Origin: DATLNM01 sp035536775
GTDB taxonomy: Bacteria > Actinomycetota > CADDZG01 > WHSQ01
DNA: 64,000 nt
Direction: 5' to 3'
Assembly (NCBI GenBank): GCA_035536775.1
Contig: DATLNM010000050.1
Span: 1 to 64,000 of the forward strand
How positions within the stretch are numbered: position 1 is the stretch's first letter; every line of letters starts with the position of its first letter. This document shows positions 7,293 to 15,485 of this stretch, in pieces. Position numbers and translations under genes: made by a program. The notes beneath the pieces are model-generated. The model was not told the origin of the DNA, did not search any database, and saw nothing but the letters and a program-made list of their open reading frames with translations.

Positions 7293-9214
7293 AACGGGTC
7301 GTGATCGCCGTCGCAGCAACGCTAGTGACCTTGGCAGCGTCGATGTCGGGCGCGGCGGCGCGCGCCGAGCGAATCGGTTCTTCCTCCCCCGGCGGAGCCG
7401 AGCCCGATCGAATCGTCGTCCAAGACGACCTCACACAACCGGTGTTCTCCTACGAGGACGCGATCAGAGAGACTGTTTATGTCCAGTCCACGATCGACGA
7501 TGACCTCGACGGCGATCTCGACCTCTTGGCGACCGACATCATCCGGCCGCGCGCGACCGAGGGCGACCTCCAAGTACCCGTCATCTACGAGATGAGCCCC
7601 TACTACCAGGAGCTCGGGAGGGGCAACGAGTCCGAGATCAAGAACGAAGAGGACGGCGACTACATCCCCGACCGCTTCCCTCTCTTCTACGACAACTACT
7701 TCGTCCCGCGTGGCTACGCGGTGGTGCTGCAAGACATGCGCGGGACGCGCAACTCAGAAGGCTGCATGGAGCTCGGCGGCATCGGCGAGCTGATCGACGC
7801 GCAGGCGACCGTCGACTGGCTGAACGGGCGCGGGGCCGCGTTCACCGCTGCCGGCGATGCGGTCGAGGCGACCTGGTCGACCGGCAAGGTCGGGATGATC
7901 GGCAAGTCGTACGACGGGTCAGTCGCCAACGGAGCCGCGTCGACCGGCGTAAAGGGGCTCGAGACGATCGTGCCGATCGCGGCCATCAGCCGCTGGTACG
8001 ACTATCACCTCCACAACGGAACGCAATACCTGAACGCATACCTCACTCCCGCGAACTTCTCATTCGTGATCGACCAGACCCCCGGCGACGACGAGGAGCG
8101 CGGAGCCGCATGGGCCGAAGCGACGTTCACCGAGGGCTCGGTGTGCAGTGCGCGCGGCGCGGAGATCGTGGCGCAAGCTGGCAACCCGGCAGGCGATTAC
8201 AACGCGTTCTGGGATGAGCGCGATTACCTGAAGGACATCGACAAGGTCACCGCGAGCGTCTTCCTCATCCACGGTCTGAACGATTACAACGTGAAGCCGA
8301 ACAACTTCGTCGCCTGGTGGGAGGCGATCGCGCGGCGCAACCTTCCCCGCAAGATCTGGCTGGCGCAGGTCGCGCACGTCGATCCGTTCGACTTCCGGCG
8401 GCCGCAATGGGTGCTCACGCTGCACCGCTGGTTCGACTACTGGCTGCAGGGCGTGAACAACGGGATCATGTCCGAGCCGATGCTCGACATCGAGCGCGAG
8501 TCCGGCCACTGGACGACGGGGTCGACATGGCCGGCGGCCGCAGCGCGCCGGGTGAAGGTCTTCATGCAGGGGAATGGGGGCCTGCGCGCGGTTCCCGCTA
8601 AGACCGCGACGATGACCTTCACGGACGACCCCGGCCAAGGAGAGAACACGATGACCGACGGCGCGGTCGGTGCCGGTCCGAACCGCCTCCTCTGGAAGAG
8701 CCCCACACTGAAGCGTGATGTCCGGATCAGCGGACGGATGAAGGTGGCGATCCAAGCGACCGTGGACCGCGCCGACACCAACTTCACCGCCCTACTGGTG
8801 GACTACGGAGCGACTCGCCGCATCGATCCGGAAGTGAGAACGACTGAGGAAGAAACGTGCCACGGCGACGGGACCGCGGCCGACGATCCGTGCTACTTCC
8901 TCACCGAAGAGACGGCAAGCAACAACCCTGTGCACATCGTCTCGCGCGGATGGCTCGATGCCCGCCACCACGAAAGCTTGCGTTCGAACAGCCCGCTCGT
9001 CCCGGGCACAAGGTACGCGTTCAGGTGGGACATCTTCGGTGATGACTACGTCTTTAAGAAAGGCCACCAGATAGGCCTCGTCATCGCCGGGAGCGACGCG
9101 GACTTCACGGTTCCGGATCCGTCACTGGCCGAGATCGTCGTGGACATCGGCAAGAGTCACGTGGTCCTGCCGATCGTCGGAGGAGCTACGGCAACACGCC
9201 GCGCGGGCCTTTAG
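7289..9214 (+). CDS. Secreted CocE/NonD-family (S15, X-Pro dipeptidyl-peptidase-like) hydrolase
   Basis: 641 residues with an N-terminal signal peptide (MKRVVIAVAATL to about Ala-Arg-Ala at residue 26). The catalytic domain has GKSYDGSVA (nucleophile Ser), HGLNDYNV (Asp) and AQVAHVDPF (His), and the tail is the jelly-roll PepX_C domain ending near IVVDIGKSHVVLP. S15-family members cleave Xaa-Pro dipeptides or esters such as cocaine and glutaryl-7-ACA; the substrate here is unknown. Long VQSTIDDDLDGDLDLLATDI at ~60-80 is the usual entry strand of secreted actinobacterial members. The start codon lies inside the LOR/SDH stop (ATGA) and a TetR gene follows nine bases later. Confidence 0.88.
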   Translation: MKRVVIAVAATLVTLAASMSGAAARAERIGSSSPGGAEPDRIVVQDDLTQPVFSYEDAIRETVYVQSTIDDDLDGDLDLLATDIIRPRATEGDLQVPVIYEMSPYYQELGRGNESEIKNEEDGDYIPDRFPLFYDNYFVPRGYAVVLQDMRGTRNSEGCMELGGIGELIDAQATVDWLNGRGAAFTAAGDAVEATWSTGKVGMIGKSYDGSVANGAASTGVKGLETIVPIAAISRWYDYHLHNGTQYLNAYLTPANFSFVIDQTPGDDEERGAAWAEATFTEGSVCSARGAEIVAQAGNPAGDYNAFWDERDYLKDIDKVTASVFLIHGLNDYNVKPNNFVAWWEAIARRNLPRKIWLAQVAHVDPFDFRRPQWVLTLHRWFDYWLQGVNNGIMSEPMLDIERESGHWTTGSTWPAAAARRVKVFMQGNGGLRAVPAKTATMTFTDDPGQGENTMTDGAVGAGPNRLLWKSPTLKRDVRISGRMKVAIQATVDRADTNFTALLVDYGATRRIDPEVRTTEEETCHGDGTAADDPCYFLTEETASNNPVHIVSRGWLDARHHESLRSNSPLVPGTRYAFRWDIFGDDYVFKKGHQIGLVIAGSDADFTVPDPSLAEIVVDIGKSHVVLPIVGGATATRRAGL

Positions 9215-9223
9215 GGTTGAGCG

Positions 9224-9820
9224 ATGCCTGAACGGAAGCTGACCAAGCGCGGCGCGCAACGCCGGGAGCAGCTCCTCGAGACCGCGGCGCGCCTGTTCGC
9301 CGAGCACAGCTACCACGGGACCGCCGTCGGAGACATCTGCGATGCGCTCGGAGTCGGCAAGGGTGTTTTCTACTGGTACTTCCCTTCCAAAGAGGCATTG
9401 TTCTCTGAGCTGCTCGGCGAATCGTTGTTGCGTATGCGGCGGGGCCAGCAGGTTGCGATCGCCAAAGCCGACGGGCCGGTGGGCCGCATCGAAGGAGGCA
9501 TCCGGGCGTCGATCGAGTTCTTCCGCGATAACCCTGGCTTCCTCGATCTGATCCGGATAGCCGGGCGCTACGACGCGTTTCTGAACCTCGTCGAGAACGG
9601 GCGTCAGATCGTGGTGGCGGACACCGCGATGCACATCAAGGAAGGCATGGCGTCGGGTCAGATCCGCCACGGCGATCCCGAGCTGATGGCGCACGGGATC
9701 CTGGGCGCGATCTTCCACTTCGTCGAGGTCTACTTCGACAACGACGCGGGCTACTCGACCGACCGTCCGCAACTGGAAGACGAAGCCGTCGCGTTCTGCC
9801 TGCGGGGTTTGCTCGCCTAA
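9224..9820 (+). CDS. TetR/AcrR-family transcriptional regulator
   Basis: 198 residues. The N-terminal helix-turn-helix (residues ~10-55) reads LLETAARLFAEHSYHGTAV, DICDALGVGKGVFYWYF and SKEALFSELL, which is canonical TetR. The C-terminal ligand domain is all-helical and not diagnostic. It follows the S15 hydrolase gene closely and may control that group, or may have its own promoter: TAGGGT sits six bases before the ATG, a spacing that would give a leaderless transcript. The ligand is unknown. Its stop is one base from the end of the convergent RTX-like gene. Confidence 0.9.
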   Translation: MPERKLTKRGAQRREQLLETAARLFAEHSYHGTAVGDICDALGVGKGVFYWYFPSKEALFSELLGESLLRMRRGQQVAIAKADGPVGRIEGGIRASIEFFRDNPGFLDLIRIAGRYDAFLNLVENGRQIVVADTAMHIKEGMASGQIRHGDPELMAHGILGAIFHFVEVYFDNDAGYSTDRPQLEDEAVAFCLRGLLA

Positions 9821-9821
9821 C

Positions 9822-10937
9822 TCATTCGCACGATCGGTTGTCCTCGCCGCCCTTACATCGATCGGTTCCCCTGCCTCCAGTCAGAGCATCGCGGCCTTTC
9901 CCGCCGATCAGCTCGTCGTTGCCGCCGCGGCCGCTCAACTGGTCGTTGCGGTTACCTCCGATGAGCCGGTTCGGTTTGACGTTTCCGATCACCCGGTTCG
10001 CGGACGCGGGTGACCCTCTGACGTTCTCGATCCCGGAGATCTGGTCGATGCCTTGGCCCAGCGAGATTCCCTTGGACAGGTCGACGACTATCTGAGCTTG
10101 GTCGGAGTAGAACCCGACGAGGTCCTTTCCGGGGCCGCCGGCCACGAGGTCGTCGTCTGGTTCGGCGCATCGCACAGGCGCGCACCCGTACATCCGGTCG
10201 CGCCCCGCTCCCCCATCCATGAAGTCGTCGCCCGGTCCGCCGAAGAGCGTGTCACCCAGCCCGCGTCCCTCGATCCGGTCGGCGCCGAAACTGCCGTGGA
10301 TGGTGTCGGCCGCAGGTCCTCCGAGAAAGACATCGTCATGCGTCGAGCCCGAGACCGAGTTGACGTTGATCAAGCGATCGTTGCCGAAGCCGGTGGCGGT
10401 GCCTGTTTCGAGATCGACCGAGATGGGAGTGGGTGAGTCGCTGTAACGCGCAGGGCCACCCGCGATCTCGTCGTCGTCTGGTCCGCCCCACAGGCCCTCA
10501 GTCGTCTGGGTGCCCGTCAGGTTGTCGTTGCCCGGCCCGCCGTAAAGGAGATCCTGGCCGGGAGCCGCGTCGAGAGCATCGTCGTCCTCCTCACCGAACA
10601 GATAGTCGTCTCCCCCGCCGCCCTCGAGGTCGTCGTTCCCCGATCCCCCGCAGATGCGGTCGTTGCCCTCGAGTCCGCGGATGACGTCGTCGCCTGCGAG
10701 TCCGGCGATGACGTCGGGCTGCGCAGTTCCGTCGATCACGTCAGGGCCGTCCGTGCCCACGATGGTCGCGTTCACGCCCTCGCAGACGGCGGCGGCCGGC
10801 TGGGCTATCGCGGGCTCGATCGCCCACAAGCAAACGGTGATAGCGGCGACGACCCCGCGTGCTGCTCGACGCCGATCGATGGTCGAGGCGCCGACTCTTC
10901 CCGAGATGTCGTGTGAAGTCGGGCGATCGTTACTCAT
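9822..10937 (-). CDS. Secreted calcium-binding RTX-like repeat protein
   Basis: 371 residues. An Arg-rich N-terminus (DRRRAARG) precedes a hydrophobic export segment ending near AIAQPAAA. From about residue 60 onward there are two blocks of glycine/aspartate nonapeptides of the GGxGxDxLx type (e.g. GGSGNDDLEG, GGPGNDNLTG, GGKGRDALTG), the parallel beta-roll that binds calcium. Four to six cysteines lie outside or between the blocks (CEGVN, CGGSGND, CAPVRCAEP, CKGGEDNRSC), unusual for classical RTX toxins and suggesting disulfides. No hydrolase or toxin domain is present, and no type I secretion genes adjoin it. Function unknown; structural or adhesive is a guess. Confidence 0.85.
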   Translation of the reverse strand: MSNDRPTSHDISGRVGASTIDRRRAARGVVAAITVCLWAIEPAIAQPAAAVCEGVNATIVGTDGPDVIDGTAQPDVIAGLAGDDVIRGLEGNDRICGGSGNDDLEGGGGDDYLFGEEDDDALDAAPGQDLLYGGPGNDNLTGTQTTEGLWGGPDDDEIAGGPARYSDSPTPISVDLETGTATGFGNDRLINVNSVSGSTHDDVFLGGPAADTIHGSFGADRIEGRGLGDTLFGGPGDDFMDGGAGRDRMYGCAPVRCAEPDDDLVAGGPGKDLVGFYSDQAQIVVDLSKGISLGQGIDQISGIENVRGSPASANRVIGNVKPNRLIGGNRNDQLSGRGGNDELIGGKGRDALTGGRGTDRCKGGEDNRSCE

Positions 10938-11056
10938 CAGCTCCGTTGTATCCCAATCAGGCTGCTAGGTAGCCACCAATGAGCCCCGCACCGCAGCACT
11001 CAGCCCACACTTCTCGGTACAGCGACTTCCTTCATCAAACTGAGTCGGAAGAAGCC

Positions 11057-11085
11057 TTGACTATCGAACGTATGTTCTATATGGT
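11057..11085 (+). promoter_or_regulatory. Promoter with LexA (SOS) box in the spacer
   Basis: TTGACT (-35, 11057-11062) and TATGGT (-10, 11080-11085) are 17 bases apart. The spacer contains CGAACGTATGTTCT at 11065-11078, a match to the Gram-positive/actinobacterial LexA consensus built on GAAC-N4-GTTC. LexA bound there would block RNA polymerase. The target is the HNH endonuclease gene about 100 bases downstream. Confidence 0.8.
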
Positions 11086-11091
11086 AGTGAG

Positions 11092-11188
11092 AGTCAGCGA
11101 AGGGGTCCGCGCCCCCTCGTGAGGCTGATGGAGCATCCGGCCACCGTCGGAATCGCGTCGTCATGCCTCACTGAGAGATGGAGCGCGC
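11092..11188 (+). other. 5' leader of the SOS-controlled HNH gene
   Basis: Predicted untranslated leader of about 97 bases. It contains a GC-rich hairpin-capable GGGG/CCCC stretch near 11103-11117 and a seven-base GTGAGGC (near 11119) that can pair with GCCTCAC (near 11165). A GGAG ribosome site lies seven bases before the ATG. I see no known riboswitch in it. Confidence 0.3.
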
Positions 11189-12757
11189 ATGTACCTCAAA
11201 GGTGGCATTGAGCTACAAGAGCGGGGACTCGCGTCCCAGGCCCTGGCCCCAACCAACGCTTACACCGATCCCCACACCCGAACCCACACGCGGTCACGCC
11301 TCGCCTCGGACTTCCTTCACAGCGCGCCCGACCCCGACATGCTGCGCGAGCGCGAGCGGCGCATCGCGAAGCTCAAGGGATCGCGCGCGGCGGCAGGGCG
11401 CGCCCAGTTCGAGATGCTGGCTGATCTTTCCGACTGCGACGATCCCTTCATCTGGGGCGAGCTCTCGGTCGATGGCACCGAGGTCATCGACCCCGACGAG
11501 TACGACGGGGCGCGCGACATGCCCGGGTGGGTGGCGGCGCAGTTCGGCATCACCAAGTGGGCCGCAGGGCGGTGGCTGTTCGCAGCCCATGCGCTCAAGC
11601 GTCTGCCCTGCACCTCCGAGGCGTTCTCCTCAGGTGAGCTGAGCTTCGACAAGATGCTCGACCTCGTACGCATCGCGACGCCCGACAACGAGGAGAAGCT
11701 CCTGCGGTGGGCTTACGGTTCGACGGTCTCGGCTGTGCGGAAGCGCGCCGACCGCGAGAACCAGCCGCCCAAGGAAGAAGCTGCCGAGGCGATCCACGAC
11801 CGTTACCTCCGCCATTGGTATGAACTCGACGGACAGATGGGCTTCGCCGGCCGCATGCCCGCCGACCAAGGCCAGGTCATCGCCAACGCCCTCGACCGCA
11901 TCGCACGCGACGTCATCCCGGTGCTCCCCGGCGAAGAGGAGCCCGGCTGGTTCGATCCCGGGGACGGTCTCGATCGCCGGCGCGCGGACGCCCTCTACCT
12001 CATGGCGCTGAGTGGTCTCTCCGGCTTCGCAACAGCGGGCTCGGGTTCCTATGCGCATCAAAACCCGGACTCGGGCGCGCAGCCAGCCGCAAGCTGCTGC
12101 CACGACCACGGTTCCCCCGCACAAGGATCCATGCTTCTGGAAGAACCCGACTCGGTGGCTGAGTCGTCCGGTTTCAGCTCGGCTGTTCTCGGTGCATCCG
12201 ACACCAATGGTGAGGACCCGCAGGGGGCCGCTGCGCGAAAGGTCCTGAAGCGCGCCGCCGAAGCAGATCTCTCACGGCGCTCCGGGACCGAGATCGTGGT
12301 GCACGCGCCGCTCGAGGCGTTCTCGTCAGACACGATCGGGGGCGAGACCGAAGGCGGCGGCGTCATCCACCCCGAGACGTTGCGGCGCCTGAGTTGTGAT
12401 GCCCGCATCCAGCTCGCGCTCGAGAACGGCGAAGGGCAACCGGTCGGGGTCGGTCACTCCCGGTACTCGCCGCCGGGCTACGTGCGCCGAGCGGTCTATC
12501 ACCGTGACGGGCGGTGCGCGTTCCCCGGGTGCCACGGCTGCCGCTTCATGGACTGTCACCACATCGTGCACTGGCCGACGGGTCCGACCCAGACCGACAA
12601 CCTCATCATGGTGTGCCCCTTCCATCACAAGCTGCTGCACGAGCTTGCATGGAACGTCGAGCTCAACGTCAGGACGGGAGAGACGAGGTGGTTCCGTCCC
12701 GATGGGAGCTTGCTCGAAGTGCCGGGGGCGAGATCGACGCGTGCGGGGCCGGACTAG
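11189..12757 (+). CDS. DUF222 / HNH endonuclease domain protein (13E12-type)
   Basis: 522 residues. The N-terminal two thirds match DUF222 (REP 13E12) proteins: an alpha-helical region with RAQFEMLADLSDCDDP and a VSAVRKRADREN helix. The C-terminus carries the nuclease: VYHRDGRCAFPGC, CHHIVHWPTG, DNLIMVCPFHHKLLHE, i.e. the H-N-H catalytic ladder plus a four-Cys zinc site. The family is abundant in actinobacteria, and several mycobacterial members are DNA-damage induced. A LexA box in its promoter fits that. Residues ~285-365 are a low-complexity, probably disordered insert. It ends in a four-base overlap with the convergent aminotransferase gene. Confidence 0.9.
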   Translation: MYLKGGIELQERGLASQALAPTNAYTDPHTRTHTRSRLASDFLHSAPDPDMLRERERRIAKLKGSRAAAGRAQFEMLADLSDCDDPFIWGELSVDGTEVIDPDEYDGARDMPGWVAAQFGITKWAAGRWLFAAHALKRLPCTSEAFSSGELSFDKMLDLVRIATPDNEEKLLRWAYGSTVSAVRKRADRENQPPKEEAAEAIHDRYLRHWYELDGQMGFAGRMPADQGQVIANALDRIARDVIPVLPGEEEPGWFDPGDGLDRRRADALYLMALSGLSGFATAGSGSYAHQNPDSGAQPAASCCHDHGSPAQGSMLLEEPDSVAESSGFSSAVLGASDTNGEDPQGAAARKVLKRAAEADLSRRSGTEIVVHAPLEAFSSDTIGGETEGGGVIHPETLRRLSCDARIQLALENGEGQPVGVGHSRYSPPGYVRRAVYHRDGRCAFPGCHGCRFMDCHHIVHWPTGPTQTDNLIMVCPFHHKLLHELAWNVELNVRTGETRWFRPDGSLLEVPGARSTRAGPD

Positions 12758-13938
12758 GCGGGTGGGCCCTTTTCGAGCGCGTGGCGGATGCCGCGGATGC
12801 CTTGGCGGATGCGTTGCTCGTTCTCTACCAGCGCGAATCTGACGTAGGCGTCGCCTGCGCCTCCGAAGCCAACTCCGGGCGCCACCGCGACCTTCGCTTC
12901 GGCGACGAGGTACTTGGCGAACTCGAGGGAGCCCATCGGGCGGAACGCTTCGGGGATCGGGGCCCACACGAACATTGTCGCCGGAGGGCGCACCATGTCC
13001 CATCCGATGCGAGCGAGCCCGTCGCAGAGAACGTCCCGGCGCGTCCGGTAGACCTCGCGGATCTGTTTGGGGACCTCGTTGCATTCGTTGAGGGCGATGA
13101 TCCCGGCGATCTGGATGGGCTGGAAGACGCCGTAGTCGAGATAACTCTTGAGCTTCGTGAGCGCGCCGATGATCTCGGCGTTGCCGACCGCGAACGCGAG
13201 ACGCCAGCCGGGCATCGAGTACGACTTCGACATCGAGAAGAACTCGACGCCGACATCCTTGGCCCCGGGCACCTGCATCATCGAAGGGGCGCGTTCGGCG
13301 TCGAACACGAGGTCGGCGTATGCGAGGTCGTGCACGACGACCATCTCGCGCGCCTTGGCGAACTCGATCAGCCGCTCGAAGAACTCGAGGTCGACCATGG
13401 CCGTAGTCGGATTGTGCGGGAACGAGCACAGCACTACGCGTGGTTTGGGCTCGGAGCGTTCGTACGCCTCCACGAGGTCGGCGAAGAAGTCGGAGTCGAA
13501 CGACAGCGGCACAGTGGTTACGTTCGCTCCGGCGAGCAGCATCGAATAGGTGTGGATCGGATAGGTCGGTTCGGGTACGAGGACGGAGTCCCCGGGACCG
13601 AGCAGCACCCAAGCGAGGTGCGCGAGTCCCTCCTTGGCTCCGATGACCGCGACCGCCTCAGACTCGGGGTCGAGCGAGACATCCCATGCGCGTTCGTAGA
13701 GATCGCAGATCGCGCGCCGCAGCTTCGGGATACCGCGGGATGCGGAGTATCGGTGGTTCCTGGGGTTGTCGACGGCCTCCTTGAGCTTCTCGACGACCGC
13801 CTCGGGCGTGGGGATGTCGGGGTTGCCCATCCCGAGATCGATGATGTCCTCGCCGGCGCGCCGCGCCTGCGCCTTCAGGTCGTTGACGATCGAGAAGACG
13901 TACGGCGGGAAGCGCTCTATGCGTCTGAACTCCATCAC
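12754..13938 (-). CDS. alaC: Pyridoxal-phosphate aminotransferase, AlaC-like (glutamate-pyruvate transaminase)
   Basis: 394 residues of class I/II fold-type I aminotransferase. Strong colinear resemblance to E. coli AlaC: RFPPYVFSIVNDLK near the start, GEDIIDLGMGNPDIPTP, HRYSASRGIPKLRRAI, GAKEGLAHL, PTYPIHTYSMLLAG, HDLAYADLVFD, SMSKSYSMPGWR (PLP lysine) and VAPGVGFGGAGDAYVRFAL. It should move the amino group between alanine and 2-oxoglutarate; some relatives act on diaminopimelate or other amino acids, so substrate is likely rather than proven. It stands alone, with the phosphatase/exonuclease group upstream on the same strand. Confidence 0.88.
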   Translation of the reverse strand: MMEFRRIERFPPYVFSIVNDLKAQARRAGEDIIDLGMGNPDIPTPEAVVEKLKEAVDNPRNHRYSASRGIPKLRRAICDLYERAWDVSLDPESEAVAVIGAKEGLAHLAWVLLGPGDSVLVPEPTYPIHTYSMLLAGANVTTVPLSFDSDFFADLVEAYERSEPKPRVVLCSFPHNPTTAMVDLEFFERLIEFAKAREMVVVHDLAYADLVFDAERAPSMMQVPGAKDVGVEFFSMSKSYSMPGWRLAFAVGNAEIIGALTKLKSYLDYGVFQPIQIAGIIALNECNEVPKQIREVYRTRRDVLCDGLARIGWDMVRPPATMFVWAPIPEAFRPMGSLEFAKYLVAEAKVAVAPGVGFGGAGDAYVRFALVENEQRIRQGIRGIRHALEKGPPA

Positions 13939-13986
13939 CAGAACCTAGCAGGCCCCGGTTTCGTGGCCCGCGTCCTGCCCCGCGAG

Positions 13987-14616
13987 CTAGTCGTTCGGGT
14001 CGTCGAGGTCGGGAGTGTTGCCGTCGAGGCGGTGCAGGTTAGAGAGAACGAGCCGTGATCCGTCCATCGTAGCCTCGATGGAGACGATGCCCCCGTTGCC
14101 GAGACCTCGGAGGCGCGCCGACCGCCGATCGTCATAACCCAGCGCCTCGGCACAGATCCAGCGAATGGTCCCACCATGGCTCACCACCACGAACGGCGCT
14201 GACGGACATGCCACGACGGCGCGGCCGAGGGCCTCGAGCCCCCGAGCGCGCACCTGCTGGGGGGTTTCACCACCAGGGCGTGGGCTGAAGTGACGCGATG
14301 GTCCCCACAGGTCAGGCCATCGCCGCCGGATCTCTTCGACGTGGAGACCTTCCCACTCACCCTGGTCGATCTCGCGGAACGCGGGATCCTGGATAACGGT
14401 CAGGTTGTGAGGTTCCGCGATCGCAGTGGCGGTATCGATCGCGCGTATGAGGTCGCTAGAGAAGACCGCGCCCAGTGGAATGTCGAAGAACGAGCGCGCC
14501 GCCGCATGAGCCTGCGCGACGCCCTCCTCGTCGAGTGGGATGTCGGCGTGGCCCTGCGCGAGCTTCTGCTGGTTCCACTCGGTCGCGCCGTGGCGCACCA
14601 GGTAGACCTGAGGCAC
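13987..14616 (-). CDS. Histidine phosphatase family protein (phosphoglycerate mutase-like)
   Basis: 209 residues. The phosphohistidine motif is VRHGATEWN at residues 6-14, followed by SDLIRAIDTATAIA, FREIDQGEWEGL and the second catalytic histidine in VVSHGGTIRW. This is the branch-1 pattern shared by CobC, acid-phosphatase-like and PhoE-type enzymes. It starts two bases after the 5'-3' exonuclease gene, so it is in the same operon. In actinobacteria related proteins act as alpha-ribazole, phosphoserine or sugar phosphatases; the substrate cannot be read from sequence. True cofactor-dependent mutase activity is less likely given the length and the missing insertion. Confidence 0.85.
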   Translation of the reverse strand: MPQVYLVRHGATEWNQQKLAQGHADIPLDEEGVAQAHAAARSFFDIPLGAVFSSDLIRAIDTATAIAEPHNLTVIQDPAFREIDQGEWEGLHVEEIRRRWPDLWGPSRHFSPRPGGETPQQVRARGLEALGRAVVACPSAPFVVVSHGGTIRWICAEALGYDDRRSARLRGLGNGGIVSIEATMDGSRLVLSNLHRLDGNTPDLDDPND

Positions 14617-14618
14617 GC

Positions 14619-15485
14619 CTACCTCTCCGCCCGCAAAGCTTGCAGCAAGCGCATCGCGGAGCTCCCGAGATTGTGCTCGTCCGCTAGGGCGCGCAGGCGG
14701 TCCTCATCCGGCGCGCCCGGCGATGTCTGATCCACCGGCGCGTCCTTGACCAGGCTTACGACTGTCTTCATGGCTTCAAGGTATGCCCTCGCGCCCGAGA
14801 ATGACTCGGCCTGGCGCGCCGGAATCTCGTCGAGGTGCTCCATGACGCCGTCGATCGAGCCGAACCTCGTGAGCAGGTCCGCGGCCCGCTTGGGACCGAT
14901 CCCCGCAACGCCCGGCAGACCATCGGACGCGTCACCACGCAGCGTCGCGAACTCCCCGTACAGCCTCGGGGGGATCCCGTACTTAGCTTGCACCGCTGAC
15001 TCGTCGTACTCGGTCATGTCCTTTGTGCCCTTGAGCGGGAACATCACTTTGACGTCGGGGTCCCTGATGAGACAGAGAAGGTCTCGATCGCCAGTGACGA
15101 TGACGATGCTCTCCGGCACGGATCGCTCGACGAGCGTTGCGATGACGTCATCGGCCTCGAGCCCGGGGGACTCCGCGCGCGAGACTCCGGCTGCGTCGAG
15201 AACGTCGGCAATGACGCCGAACTGGCGCGGCAATGAGGCCGGATCCTCGGGGCGCTCGGCTTTGTATCCCGGATACGCGGCGACCCTGAAGGCTGGTCGC
15301 CAGTCCGCGTCGAACACCGCGACGAGTTGCTGCGGACGGCGATCCACGACCAGTCGGGTGACCATCTCCATGAAACCCCGCACTGCGTTCACGGGCCGGC
15401 CCTGGGGGTCGGTGACCGACTCCGGATACGAGAAGAACGCGCGGTAGACGAGGCTCGGCGCGTCCACGAGGTACGTGGACGTCAT
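14619..15485 (-). CDS. Stand-alone 5'-3' exonuclease / flap endonuclease (Pol I N-terminal type)
   Basis: 288 residues, equivalent to the 5' nuclease domain of DNA polymerase I with no polymerase attached. It has VYRAFFSYP, FDADWRPAFR, YKAERPEDP, LEADDVIATLVE, VTGDRDLLCL and the H3TH DNA-binding segment GDASDGLPGVAGIGPKRAA. The metal-binding Asp/Glu cluster looks complete, so it should cut 5' flaps and RNA primers during repair or Okazaki-fragment processing. Its ATG overlaps the copA stop (ATGA), an odd functional pairing. Confidence 0.9.
   Translation of the reverse strand: MTSTYLVDAPSLVYRAFFSYPESVTDPQGRPVNAVRGFMEMVTRLVVDRRPQQLVAVFDADWRPAFRVAAYPGYKAERPEDPASLPRQFGVIADVLDAAGVSRAESPGLEADDVIATLVERSVPESIVIVTGDRDLLCLIRDPDVKVMFPLKGTKDMTEYDESAVQAKYGIPPRLYGEFATLRGDASDGLPGVAGIGPKRAADLLTRFGSIDGVMEHLDEIPARQAESFSGARAYLEAMKTVVSLVKDAPVDQTSPGAPDEDRLRALADEHNLGSSAMRLLQALRAER

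Noticed and set aside
9822..10937. RTX toxin
   Set aside because: Only calcium-binding repeats are present; there is no toxin or enzyme domain and no type I secretion genes nearby.
12514..14058. Open frame of over 500 codons antisense to the aminotransferase
   Set aside because: Covers alaC and the end of the HNH gene and shows no recognisable domain; a GC-driven shadow.
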